From an uncultured Rhodanobacter sp. (GTDB lineage: Bacteria > Pseudomonadota > Gammaproteobacteria > Xanthomonadales > Rhodanobacteraceae): a stretch of DNA of 11,125 nucleotides. This document shows, piece by piece, positions 1-6,687 of this stretch. The number at the start of each line of letters is the position of its first letter. Within the stretch, counting starts at the first letter, position 1. The notes under the pieces are model-generated. The model made no database searches. It had not been told where the DNA came from and saw only the letters and a list, made by a program, of their open reading frames with translations. A program made the translations under genes and the position numbers. The stretch is taken from contig CALCWL010000093.1 in the NCBI GenBank assembly GCA_937906285.1, forward strand, positions 1-11,125. The letters are read 5' to 3'.

Positions 1-1066
1 GCTCCTGGTCGCCCAGCCCGAGCATCGCCGGATGGTTGAGACTGCTGCCGGCCAGTTCGATCTGCAGGCCACGACTGCGGTCCAGCACCACCTGGTCCGG
101 CCGGTACTCCACGCCCCACGCCGCGAACAGCCGCGGCAGATCCGAGGCGTGAGCGGGCAAGCCGCTGATGCCGGGGGTGAACGGCGCGGCGTCGAGCTCG
201 GCATCCGGGTCGACGAACACGACCAGGTGGCCGCCGCCCAGCACGTACTGGTCAATCGCGTACTGCGCGGCCGGCGGCAGCTGCTTCGGATGGATCAGCA
301 GCAGCACCTTCAGGCGATCGTCCACGTGCTGCAGGCTGGCCGCATCAAGCGTCTTCAGCTCGAACAGCTGGCCCAACTGCTGCATCACCGCCCACGGTTG
401 CTCCCCCAGCGCCAGGTCGCCCTGCACCGGCAGCGAGCTGAGCACGCCGATCGCCGGCTTGCGCACCTGGTTCAACTCGTACAGCAGCTTGGCGATGTCG
501 TATTCGAGGAAGGCCTCGCGCGCGGGGTCGAAGAACGCGATCGAGAGCGATTTTTCGGGCATGCCGGCATCTTCTGAGCCGCGCGCCTCGCCCGGCGACA
601 TGGCGCTGCCGGCCAGTCCGAAGAACACCCGCTCGCCGTTGCTGCCGCCATTGGCGGCAATCAGCCCGCTGCCCTCGGCGCCAGCCTCGTCGTCCGAATA
701 CGGCACCGGGTCGATCACGCGCAGGCGGATGCGTCCGTGCGAGCGCGCCACCATCTCCTGCAGCATCTCGTTGACGCGCCGCTCGTAGCTGCGCAGCTTG
801 GGCAGGTCGCGGGTAGCGTGCTCGGAGAAGTACAGCGTCAACTGCAGCGGCCGCTGCAGGCCGTCGACGATCTGCCGCGTGCCCGGCGTCAGCGTGTAGA
901 GCTGGTCGGCGGTCAGGTCGATCCGCGTGGCGTGCAGCCAGCGGCTGCTGGCCACCACCAGCGGCACCAGCACCAGCACCAGCGCCACCAGGCCGGCATA
1001 CAGCCAGCTGCTGCGGGCCAGGCGCAGCGGCATGGTGAGCAGGCGGGGCAGGCGCAGGCGCGGCAT
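1..1066 (-). CDS. GldG-like ABC-transport auxiliary membrane protein (C-terminus beyond left edge)
   Basis: The frame is open from ATG 1066 to the window edge, giving 355 codons without a stop. Residues 1-20 are basic, and about 21-40 form one hydrophobic segment (WLYAGLVALVLVLVPLVVAS), read as an N-terminal membrane anchor. It is followed by RIDLTADQLYTLTPGT (48-63), the hallmark opening of the GldG/ABC_transp_aux family, and by an extracytoplasmic-type domain. That domain carries VLLLIHPKQLPPAAQYAIDQ (254-273) and GGGHLVVFVDP (277-287), also typical of GldG. Full-length family members end in a second membrane helix, which would lie outside this window. The start is 3 bases after the permease stop, so translation is probably coupled. 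GldG proteins work with GldA/GldF-type ABC transporters; their role is known mainly from Bacteroidetes gliding motility and is poorly defined elsewhere. The substrate cannot be read from the sequence. Confidence 0.85.
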   Translation of the reverse strand, partial: MPRLRLPRLLTMPLRLARSSWLYAGLVALVLVLVPLVVASSRWLHATRIDLTADQLYTLTPGTRQIVDGLQRPLQLTLYFSEHATRDLPKLRSYERRVNEMLQEMVARSHGRIRLRVIDPVPYSDDEAGAEGSGLIAANGGSNGERVFFGLAGSAMSPGEARGSEDAGMPEKSLSIAFFDPAREAFLEYDIAKLLYELNQVRKPAIGVLSSLPVQGDLALGEQPWAVMQQLGQLFELKTLDAASLQHVDDRLKVLLLIHPKQLPPAAQYAIDQYVLGGGHLVVFVDPDAELDAAPFTPGISGLPAHASDLPRLFAAWGVEYRPDQVVLDRSRGLQIELAGSSLNHPAMLGLGDQE

Positions 1067-1069
1067 CGT

Positions 1070-1804
1070 TCAGCGCGTCCGCTTGAGGTCGAGCAGCAGC
1101 ACGCCGGCGACCAGCCAGCCCAGTGTGCTGAGCACGAAGTACAGCAGGTCGCGCAAGTCGAGCACGCCGCGCGAGATCGCCTCGAAATGACGCAGCATCG
1201 ACAGGTGCGCCACCGCGTTGATCAGGCGCCGGGGCAACGCGCCCTGGAAGAAATCCAGTACCTGCGGTTGCCCGGCCAGGATCAGCAGCACGCAGACCAG
1301 CGCGGTGAGGATGAAGGCCACCACCTGGCTGCGCGTCAGCGCCGACAGGCACGCGCCGATGGCGATGAAGTTGCCGGCCATCAGCCAGCTGCCCAGGTAG
1401 CCGGCCAGGATCACGCCGTTGTCCGGCGCGCCCAGGTAGTTGACGGTGATCCAGATCGGAAAGGTCAGTGCCAGCGCCAGCCCGATGAACAGCCACGCAG
1501 CGAGGAATTTGCCGAGCATCGCCTGCCACAGCGTCAGCGGCAGGGTCAGCAGCAGTTCCAGCGTGCCGCCCTTGGTCTCCTCGGCCCACATGCGCATGGT
1601 GATCGCCGGCACCAGGATCAGGTACAGCCACGGGTGCATCACGAAGAACGGCTGCAGGTCGGCCTGTCCGCGCTCGTAGAAATCGCCGACGTAGAAGGTG
1701 AGGATGCCCGCGAGCACCAGGAAGATCACCAGGAAGACGTAGGCCACCGGCGTGGCGAAATAGCTGCCCAACTCGCGGCGCACCACCGCGTTGACCGGGC
1801 TCAT
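1070..1804 (-). CDS. ABC-2 type permease, GldF-like
   Basis: The 244-residue protein has about six hydrophobic segments (roughly 18-40, 56-72, 98-121, 131-154, 158-178, 217-240), as expected of a small ABC-2 exporter permease. The start MSPVNAVVRRELGSYFATPV matches the usual opening of GldF-like permeases. WAEETKGGTLELLLTLPL (73-90) is the conserved cytoplasmic coupling segment of this family, thought to contact the ATPase. The ATG lies in an ATGA overlap with the ATPase stop (1801-1804), and the downstream GldG-like gene begins 3 bases after this gene's TGA. The three products should therefore be made in fixed proportion and act as one inner-membrane complex. The family assignment is firm, the exported substrate is unknown, and a role in gliding should not be assumed. 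Confidence 0.92.
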   Translation of the reverse strand: MSPVNAVVRRELGSYFATPVAYVFLVIFLVLAGILTFYVGDFYERGQADLQPFFVMHPWLYLILVPAITMRMWAEETKGGTLELLLTLPLTLWQAMLGKFLAAWLFIGLALALTFPIWITVNYLGAPDNGVILAGYLGSWLMAGNFIAIGACLSALTRSQVVAFILTALVCVLLILAGQPQVLDFFQGALPRRLINAVAHLSMLRHFEAISRGVLDLRDLLYFVLSTLGWLVAGVLLLDLKRTR

Positions 1805-2745
1805 GCCGCCACCCCGCGGCTGACGTCGTCACCGCTGGTGATCTGACGGAACACCTCGTCGAGGCGGCCGCGTTCGAGCTGGATCTCGGAGACTTCAAGC
1901 CCCTGCTCTTGCAACAGCCGCTCGACCGGTTCGAGGATGCGCGCGCCCGGCTTGGGGAACACTGTGACGCGACCGTCCAGCGGGTCGATCTCCACCCCGG
2001 CTACCTGGGGCAGCCGGCCCAGCATCTCCTGCGACATGCCGCTGCCCGGCGCACTGAACGACACCGCGCCGTGATAGCGCGAGCGCGCCTCCAGCTCGGC
2101 CGGCGTGGCATCCGCCAGCAGCTTGCCGCGGGCGATGATCACCACCCGGTTGCACAGCGCATGCACCTCTTCCAGCAGGTGGGTGGAGATCAGGATCGTG
2201 CGGTCGCGCGCCAACATGTCGATCAGCTGGCGCACCGCGTGTTTCTGGTTCGGGTCGAGGCCGTCGGTGGGCTCGTCCAGCATCAGCACCGGCGGGTCAT
2301 GCAGGATCGCCTGGGCCAGGCCCACGCGTCGGCGCAGGCCCTTGGACAGCGTGTCGATGCCCAGCCCGAGCACCTCGTCCAGCTGCAGCTGCTGCACCAC
2401 CGCGTCCATGCGTCGATAGCCCGCCTCGCCGCGCAGTCCGCGGATGCGCACGATGAACTGCAGGAACTCGCGCACGGTCATTTCGCCGTAGCTGGGTGCG
2501 CCCTCGGGCAGATAGCCCAGCGCGCGCTTGGCCTTGAGCGGTTCGCGCATCGCGTCGTAGCCGCACACCCGCGCGCTGCCGGAGGTCGGCACCAGGAAGC
2601 CGGCGATCATGCGCATCGCGGTGGACTTGCCCGCGCCGTTGGGGCCAAGCAGCCCCAGCACCTGGCCCGGCTCGACGCGGATGCTCAACGCATCCACCGC
2701 CGTCAGGTTGCCGTAGCATCGGGTGAGCTTGTCGGTTTCGATCAT
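1801..2745 (-). CDS. ABC transporter ATP-binding protein, GldA/CcmA-like
   Basis: This is the ATPase of the exporter, 314 residues from ATG 2745. Visible motifs are Walker A GPNGAGKST (34-42), signature LSKGLRRR (133-140), Walker B VLMLDEPTDGLD (153-164) and the switch histidine in STHLLEE (H189). Glutamate 81 in GYLPEGAPSY stands where many ABC proteins have the Q-loop glutamine; this is common in the GldA-like branch. The last 90 or so residues form the family's C-terminal extension, ending in LDEVFRQIT (295-303). The frame is open further upstream to 2880, but that extension is arginine-rich and unlike the family, while MIETDKLTRCYG is the normal N-terminus, so 2745 is chosen. No strong ribosome binding site precedes it. 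The stop overlaps the permease start, and it is the first gene of the three-gene operon. Confidence 0.93.
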   Translation of the reverse strand: MIETDKLTRCYGNLTAVDALSIRVEPGQVLGLLGPNGAGKSTAMRMIAGFLVPTSGSARVCGYDAMREPLKAKRALGYLPEGAPSYGEMTVREFLQFIVRIRGLRGEAGYRRMDAVVQQLQLDEVLGLGIDTLSKGLRRRVGLAQAILHDPPVLMLDEPTDGLDPNQKHAVRQLIDMLARDRTILISTHLLEEVHALCNRVVIIARGKLLADATPAELEARSRYHGAVSFSAPGSGMSQEMLGRLPQVAGVEIDPLDGRVTVFPKPGARILEPVERLLQEQGLEVSEIQLERGRLDEVFRQITSGDDVSRGVAA

Positions 2746-2937
2746 GTCCGCGAGCGGGCTGGGGCCGGGCTGGCGACGCGCTGGTCGCCGGTCAGTCGGC
2801 GCGCCGGAGTGTCCCGGCAATGTACCGCAAGAGCGCCGCCACCGCGCGCACGTCTTGGGTGCAGTCGCGGCGACGCCCAAGAAAAAGGCCCTTTCGTCAC
2901 GAAAGGGCCTTCATCGAACAGCTGCCGTGCGCCGGAT
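2746..2937. other. Intergenic region between SRPBCC gene and ABC operon
   Basis: This 192-base gap separates two genes transcribed leftward. Its right part holds the intrinsic terminator of the SRPBCC gene. The left part (about 2746-2878) should carry the promoter of the ABC operon, because the terminator blocks read-through, but no convincing -35/-10 pair was found on the minus strand. Short frames here read as arginine/proline-rich products unlike any known family and are taken as noise. Confidence 0.6.
2879..2911 (-). terminator. Rho-independent terminator of the SRPBCC gene
   Basis: Two 13-base arms, AAGGCCCTTTCGT (2885-2897) and ACGAAAGGGCCTT (2899-2911), are perfect inverted repeats around a single central base. 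The real RNA hairpin probably opens a 5-base loop. On the minus strand the stem is followed directly by TTTTTCTT, the U-tract of an intrinsic terminator. It lies 27 bases past the stop of the SRPBCC gene. On the plus strand there is no T-run, so it looks one-directional. Confidence 0.9.
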
Positions 2938-4302
2938 TTATTCGGCGGCAGTGGCGGCCGCCGCCGGTGCGCTGGCGGCCGGTGCGGGCGCCGAACCCGC
3001 GGCCGCCGGTGCACCGTTCTGCTCGGGCGGCAGCAGGCCTGCTTCCTGCTCCGGCGTCTGCGCCGGCGCGTCGAGCAGCGGCAGCGATACCTGATGGCGT
3101 GCGTAGCTGGTGATCGCACCGGTGGAATCCCTCACCTCTGCCGCGACCACGATGTCGTAGGGCGGGTTCACCGTGCTGTCGAACTTGTAACCGTGGGTCT
3201 GCGCGTAAGCGGTGAGCATCTTCACGGTCTGCGGCACGCCGTTGAAGGTGCCCTCCCAGATGCCTTGCAGCGTGGAACCGCCGAAGGCCATCATCGCGCG
3301 TACGTCGCCTTCCACCACCAGGTTGCCGAAGCGGTCGCGGGTGCCGGCGGTGGCGGCGGCCGCAGCGGCTGCAGCGGCGGAAGCGGACGGCGCCGGCTCG
3401 GCGGCGGCGGTCGCGTCCAGCGTGGGCGCGACAGGGGCGGTCAGCTGCTCGCTCTGGCCGTTGATGGTCAGCGTGCTGGAGTCGATCGGCAGCGCCACAT
3501 CGAAATCGAAATCCGGATCGCCATAGTTGGTGATGAACAGGATCGCCGGGCCGGTCACGTTCACGCCCAGCTTCTTGGCCTGCGCCTTCAGCTCGGTCTG
3601 CGACTGCGCCAGGATGTCGTCGAGCACTTCGGAGCCGCCCTTGCTGCGGTCGATGTGGCGCGTGACGAACAGCACCGGGGTCGGCTGCGACTGCGCGATC
3701 TTCGGCATCAGGCCGCTGTAGTCGACATTGGCCACACCGGCCAGCACGTTCTGCAGGTTGTTCAGGCTGAACTGGATGAAGGAGTCCGGATCGCCGTGGA
3801 TGTAGAGGTTGGCGAAGCGGTTGATCAGGTTCCAGCCGTACTGCACGTCGTACGACCAGGTGATCTGGGTCAGGCGGCCGTGGCCCTGGCGCTCGAGATC
3901 CAGCGTGAAATGCTTGTCCAGACCGCGCCAGTTGTTGTCCAGGTTCCAGACGATGCTCGCTTCCTGGGTGTTGCTGTCGATCTGGTCGAACTGCGGCGTG
4001 GCGCTGGCGATGGTCAGGCCGCCGTCACCCAGCTTGGGATCGGTGCTGGTCCAGCTGATCTCCGAACCCGGGCCGTACGCCTTGCCGGAGAACTTGAACT
4101 GCACGCCGCTGTCCTGAGAACGCAGCACGGAGTAATCCGGGAAGCGCCGGAAGTTGTTCAGCAGGTCGTAGACCTGGCGCATGTCCTTGCCGACGACCTG
4201 TGAGCGTTCGACGTGCCCGCTGGAGGGCATGACCACCGCCGCCACCACGCCAATCACCGCGACGATGACCAGGGCAACCAGAAATTCAAAGACACGCATC
4301 AT
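2938..4302 (-). CDS. Membrane-anchored SRPBCC (polyketide cyclase-like) protein with GyrI-like effector-binding half
   Basis: This 454-residue protein starts with MMR and a hydrophobic helix (about 3-25), an N-terminal anchor or uncleaved signal, followed by a likely periplasmic body. Residues 28-190 resemble the SRPBCC/START-like fold that binds hydrophobic ligands: VYDLLNNFRRFPDYS (44-58), then a run of beta-rich segments. Residues 205-405 resemble a GyrI-like effector-binding domain: DFDFDVALPI (264-273) in the first half, and GTFNGVPQTVKMLTAYAQ (351-368) plus HGYKFDSTVNPPYDIVV (370-386) in the second. An Ala/Pro-rich linker (about 287-320, including a run of nine alanines) separates the two halves. 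A second Ala/Pro tail fills 431-454. The start fits GGAG (4312-4315), 9 bases before ATG 4302; ATG 4299 is the alternative. Its ligand and function are unknown. A strong terminator follows, so it is probably monocistronic. Confidence 0.82.
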   Translation of the reverse strand: MMRVFEFLVALVIVAVIGVVAAVVMPSSGHVERSQVVGKDMRQVYDLLNNFRRFPDYSVLRSQDSGVQFKFSGKAYGPGSEISWTSTDPKLGDGGLTIASATPQFDQIDSNTQEASIVWNLDNNWRGLDKHFTLDLERQGHGRLTQITWSYDVQYGWNLINRFANLYIHGDPDSFIQFSLNNLQNVLAGVANVDYSGLMPKIAQSQPTPVLFVTRHIDRSKGGSEVLDDILAQSQTELKAQAKKLGVNVTGPAILFITNYGDPDFDFDVALPIDSSTLTINGQSEQLTAPVAPTLDATAAAEPAPSASAAAAAAAAATAGTRDRFGNLVVEGDVRAMMAFGGSTLQGIWEGTFNGVPQTVKMLTAYAQTHGYKFDSTVNPPYDIVVAAEVRDSTGAITSYARHQVSLPLLDAPAQTPEQEAGLLPPEQNGAPAAAGSAPAPAASAPAAAATAAE

Positions 4303-4504
4303 TCCAGAGTTCTCCGAAGCGTCTGTACGCCATACCTTGAGTGTGCCCCAACAGCTGCGCGGGCCCAGGGGGCAACAGCGGGGGTCGGCAAACGCCGAAG
4401 CCGCCGATGTTACTTGCTCGCGGGCTTGAACGCCATCCGCCCGCAGAGGCTTCCGCCACGGCCGCGGAGGCGGCCCCGCACGGGGCGCACAACGCCGCCG
4501 CAGC
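4303..4504. other. Intergenic region upstream of the SRPBCC gene
   Basis: This 202-base gap lies between the response-regulator stop and the SRPBCC start, both on the minus strand. Near the SRPBCC start a weak promoter-like pair can be drawn on the minus strand: TTGGGG (4351-4346) and TACAGA (4327-4322), 18 bases apart. It would place the transcript start almost on the ribosome binding site, so it is not convincing. The right half is very G+C rich with nested inverted repeats. No gene was seen. Confidence 0.5.
4473..4486 (-). terminator. GC-rich hairpin downstream of the response regulator (weak candidate terminator)
   Basis: GCCCC (4473-4477) and GGGGC (4482-4486) form a 5-base stem with a 4-base loop, 18 bases past the response-regulator stop. 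No T-run follows on the minus strand, so it lacks the second half of an intrinsic terminator. It could pause polymerase, protect the transcript end, or mean nothing in DNA this rich in G and C. Confidence 0.25.
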
Positions 4505-5146
4505 TCACACGATGCCCAGTTCCAGCGCCTTCAGCACGGCCCGGGTGCGATCGCGCACGCCGAGCTTGGAGAGGATGTTGGAGACGTGGTTCTTGACCGT
4601 GCCCTCGGCCACCTTGAGCGAGTTGGCGATCTCCTTGTTGCTGTAGCCGCCGGACAGCAGGCGCAGGATCTCGGTCTCGCGCTCGGTCAGCGGGTCGGGC
4701 TGTTCGAGGCTGGTGAACTGGTTCTGCATTCGCGCCACGCCGGCCATCAGGCGCTGGGTGACCATCGGTGCCACCAGCGAGCCGCCCCCCGCGACCGTGC
4801 GCACGGCCTCGACCAGTTGTTCCAGCGAGACATCCTTCAGCAGATAGCCGCGCGCGCCGGCCTTGAGGCCCTGCAGCACCAGCTGGTCGTCGTCGAAGGT
4901 GGTCAGGATGATGGTGGGCGGCAGTTCGTTGCGCGCCGACAGCGCCTGCAGGACTTCCAGCCCGCTCATGTTCGGCATGCGCAGGTCCAGCAGCATCACG
5001 TCGGGCTTGATCCGCGGAACCTCCAGCACGGCCTGCGCGCCGTCGGCGCACTCGGCCACCACGCGGATGTCCTCGGCCAGGTCCAGCAGCGAACGGACGC
5101 CCTGCCGCACCAGGTTCTGATCGTCGACGAGACAGACGGAAATCAT
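4505..5146 (-). CDS. Two-component response regulator, NarL/LuxR family
   Basis: This 213-residue protein is the transcriptional output of the adjacent kinase. The N-terminal receiver domain (1-120) has the acidic pair D8/D9, the phospho-acceptor D54 in MLLDLRMP (51-58), the conserved threonines at LTTF (81-84) and the lysine in YLLKD (K104). The C-terminal LuxR-type helix-turn-helix (about 150-213) shows LTERETEILRLLSGGYSNKE (153-172) and EGTVKNHVSNILSKL (181-195). Length and layout are normal for DesR/LiaR/NarL-type regulators. The start at 5146 is supported by GAGGA 6 bases upstream and by the canonical beginning MISVCLVDDQ; the same frame stays open upstream but encodes nothing recognisable. 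It lies 122 bases downstream of the kinase stop, longer than usual for a coupled pair, with no evident promoter or terminator between them. Confidence 0.95.
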   Translation of the reverse strand: MISVCLVDDQNLVRQGVRSLLDLAEDIRVVAECADGAQAVLEVPRIKPDVMLLDLRMPNMSGLEVLQALSARNELPPTIILTTFDDDQLVLQGLKAGARGYLLKDVSLEQLVEAVRTVAGGGSLVAPMVTQRLMAGVARMQNQFTSLEQPDPLTERETEILRLLSGGYSNKEIANSLKVAEGTVKNHVSNILSKLGVRDRTRAVLKALELGIV

Positions 5147-5268
5147 CGGGGATCCTCGGTCATGGGTGACTGGCGGCTGGCTGGGTGTTGCCCCTGGGAA
5201 AGCGCCGTATTGTTGCACGGCTTGCGCCGCGGTCGATCGCGCCGGCCCGTCGGATGTCGCCGAACCAC

Positions 5269-6504
5269 TCAGGAAACATCCAGCGCCGGCGGCTCGAACC
5301 GCGACGGCGCGTGCGCCAGCGCCGCCTGCTCGCCCAGCGGCAGTCGCACGGTCAGCGCAAAGCCGCGGCTCAGCCCGGCATCCAGCGACACGCTGCCGCC
5401 GAATTCGGCCAGGCGCTCGCGCATGCCGGACAGCCCGTTGCCCTCGGCCACCTGGTCGGCACCACGACCATCGTCGCGCGCGTGCAGCCCCAGTTGACCG
5501 GCCTCGGCGTAGGCGAAATTGAGCCAGAGGTTGCGCGCACCCGCGTGCCGCGCGGTATTGGTGACGATCTCCTGCGCGCAGCGCAGCAGCACCTGGGCGC
5601 GCTGCGGGTCCTCCACGCTGAAGCGCGGCGGCATCGCCACGTGCACGTTCAGGCCGGGCACGCCCTCGGTGAGGCCGCGCAGCGCCTGGGTCAGGTCGAT
5701 CGAGTCGTCCTGGCGCAACTCGCTGACCACCTCGCGCACGTCGGCCAGCAGCAGCTTGGCCGTGCTCTGGGCCTTGCGCACGTGGGTGGCGGCCGCCTCG
5801 TTGGTGAGGTGGCAGGCCACTTCCAGGTTGAGGCTGAGCGCGGTGAGGTGGTGGCCAATCAGGTCGTGCAGGTCGCGCGCGATGCGCATGCGCTCGGCGA
5901 TCCGGCTCGATTCGGCCAGCAGCGCCCGGGTGGTGCGCAGCTCGGAGTTCAGGCGACGCTGCACGTCGCTCTGCTCGGCCTGCTGGCTGGTCGCCAGCGA
6001 GGCGATGTAGGTCAGCGCCGAGATGCCCAGGTAGATGCTGGTCTGCAGGAAGGCCAGGCCGACGCTGTGGTCGTACTCGGGGAAGTTCACGAATACCGCA
6101 ACCAGGCTGAGATTCTGCAGCACGATGCAGAGCACCCCCAGCCACACCGGTAGCAGCCACGGCAGCGCCACCGCGCTGATCGCCATCAGCATCGCCGACA
6201 GGCCGCTGTGGCTGTACCAGCCCACCGCCATCGCGAAGAAGCTCATCGCCACCAGCCCGGCCAGGCGCAGGCCCTGGTAACGGCGCTGACCGAGATTGCT
6301 GGTGACCACCCAGTACAACAGCCCGAACAGCAAGTAGCACAACGTCCACATCAGCAGCGCGAGGTTGGGCCGATGCAGCAGGCTCACCCGCTCGGCCGCC
6401 CAGCTGGTGATCAGCGGCGTACCCACGCACAGGTAGGTGAACAGGCCGGCGTAGCGCAGCAGCCGCACGTGGTTGAAGTTGGACAGTTGCATGCCCGGCA
6501 TCAT
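5269..6504 (-). CDS. Sensor histidine kinase, DesK/LiaS-like (HisKA_3), polytopic membrane
   Basis: The 411-residue protein has an N-terminal membrane domain (about 15-170) with some six hydrophobic segments joined by short loops. No sizeable extracytoplasmic sensor domain is present, which suggests it senses a signal within or at the membrane. A coiled linker (about 172-205) leads to the HisKA_3 dimerisation box ARDLHDLIGHHLTALSL, with H213 as the expected phosphorylation site. The HATPase domain follows: N-box EIVTNTARHAG (312-322), G1 box DDGRGAD (344-350) and GNGLSGMRERL (355-365). The start is uncertain: ATG 6504, 6501 and 6492 are all in frame (MMPGMQLSN). 6504 was chosen because a GAG lies 7 bases upstream; no ribosome site is clear for 6492. 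The cognate regulator is the next gene. The stimulus is unknown; membrane fluidity or envelope stress are family-based guesses. Confidence 0.93.
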   Translation of the reverse strand: MMPGMQLSNFNHVRLLRYAGLFTYLCVGTPLITSWAAERVSLLHRPNLALLMWTLCYLLFGLLYWVVTSNLGQRRYQGLRLAGLVAMSFFAMAVGWYSHSGLSAMLMAISAVALPWLLPVWLGVLCIVLQNLSLVAVFVNFPEYDHSVGLAFLQTSIYLGISALTYIASLATSQQAEQSDVQRRLNSELRTTRALLAESSRIAERMRIARDLHDLIGHHLTALSLNLEVACHLTNEAAATHVRKAQSTAKLLLADVREVVSELRQDDSIDLTQALRGLTEGVPGLNVHVAMPPRFSVEDPQRAQVLLRCAQEIVTNTARHAGARNLWLNFAYAEAGQLGLHARDDGRGADQVAEGNGLSGMRERLAEFGGSVSLDAGLSRGFALTVRLPLGEQAALAHAPSRFEPPALDVS

Positions 6505-6518
6505 AGGGGAGCTCGGCG

Positions 6519-6535
6519 CCCGCGCAATGCGCGGG
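6519..6535. repeat. 17-base palindrome upstream of the kinase start
   Basis: CCCGCGCA (6519-6526) and TGCGCGGG (6528-6535) are perfect 8-base inverted repeats around one A. The palindrome ends 14 bases before ATG 6504 of the kinase and would form a hairpin just upstream of its ribosome site in the mRNA. It could be an operator, a translation-affecting hairpin, or chance in GC-rich DNA. Confidence 0.5.
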
Positions 6536-6566
6536 AAGTCACCCCCGATCAGGCCTTGCCGGCACC

Positions 6567-6584
6567 GCTTTACGCCGGCTTTAC
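6567..6584. repeat. Heptamer direct repeat GCTTTAC with 11-base period (candidate operator)
   Basis: GCTTTAC occurs at 6567-6573 and again at 6578-6584, so the two copies lie one helical turn apart on the same DNA face. The site is in the divergent region between the kinase and the GNAT-minCDE operon. Its centre is about 58 bases upstream of the transcript start predicted from the rightward -10 box, a usual place for an activator. Both copies are AT-richer than their surroundings. The binding protein is unknown; the NarL-type regulator encoded next door is one candidate. Confidence 0.4.
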
Positions 6585-6618
6585 ATGTGCGCGGCTTGAT
6601 GCCAGCACGACGGCCGCA

Positions 6619-6627
6619 TGGCATAAT
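6619..6627 (+). promoter_or_regulatory. Extended -10 promoter for the GNAT-minCDE operon
   Basis: TGGCATAAT (6619-6627) fits an extended -10 element, TGn followed by CATAAT, which matches the sigma-70 hexamer at five of six positions. TTGATG (6596-6601) could be a -35 element, but its 20-base spacing is long; extended -10 promoters often tolerate a poor -35. The predicted start near 6634 leaves a leader of about 55 bases before ATG 6688. The -10 sits inside a small palindrome (GCATAATGC), so weak activity on the other strand toward the kinase cannot be excluded. Confidence 0.55.
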
Positions 6628-6687
6628 GCGCCGTCCGGGGGTCGCGCCGTCGACTCCTGTCCCGATTCCACCATTGCGGAGCAACGA

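Noticed and set aside
955..995. Short ACCAGC-like repeats
   Set aside because: They encode the Leu/Val-rich membrane helix of the GldG-like protein and reflect codon choice.
737..1846. Plus-strand open frame of 369 codons opposite the GldG-like and permease genes
   Set aside because: Its product is a Gln/Arg/His-rich low-complexity string with no domain, and the opposite strand carries clear family motifs in two genes.
3340..3410. Possible tandem DNA repeat of GCG/GCC units
   Set aside because: The repeats are alanine codons of the linker in the SRPBCC protein with mixed synonymous codons, so it is low-complexity coding sequence rather than a separate repeat element.
1909..4203. Very long plus-strand open frame (764 codons) opposite the ATPase and SRPBCC genes
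   Set aside because: It runs antisense to two well-identified genes, spans their intergenic terminator and has Arg/His/Gln-rich composition typical of the antisense frame in G+C-rich DNA.
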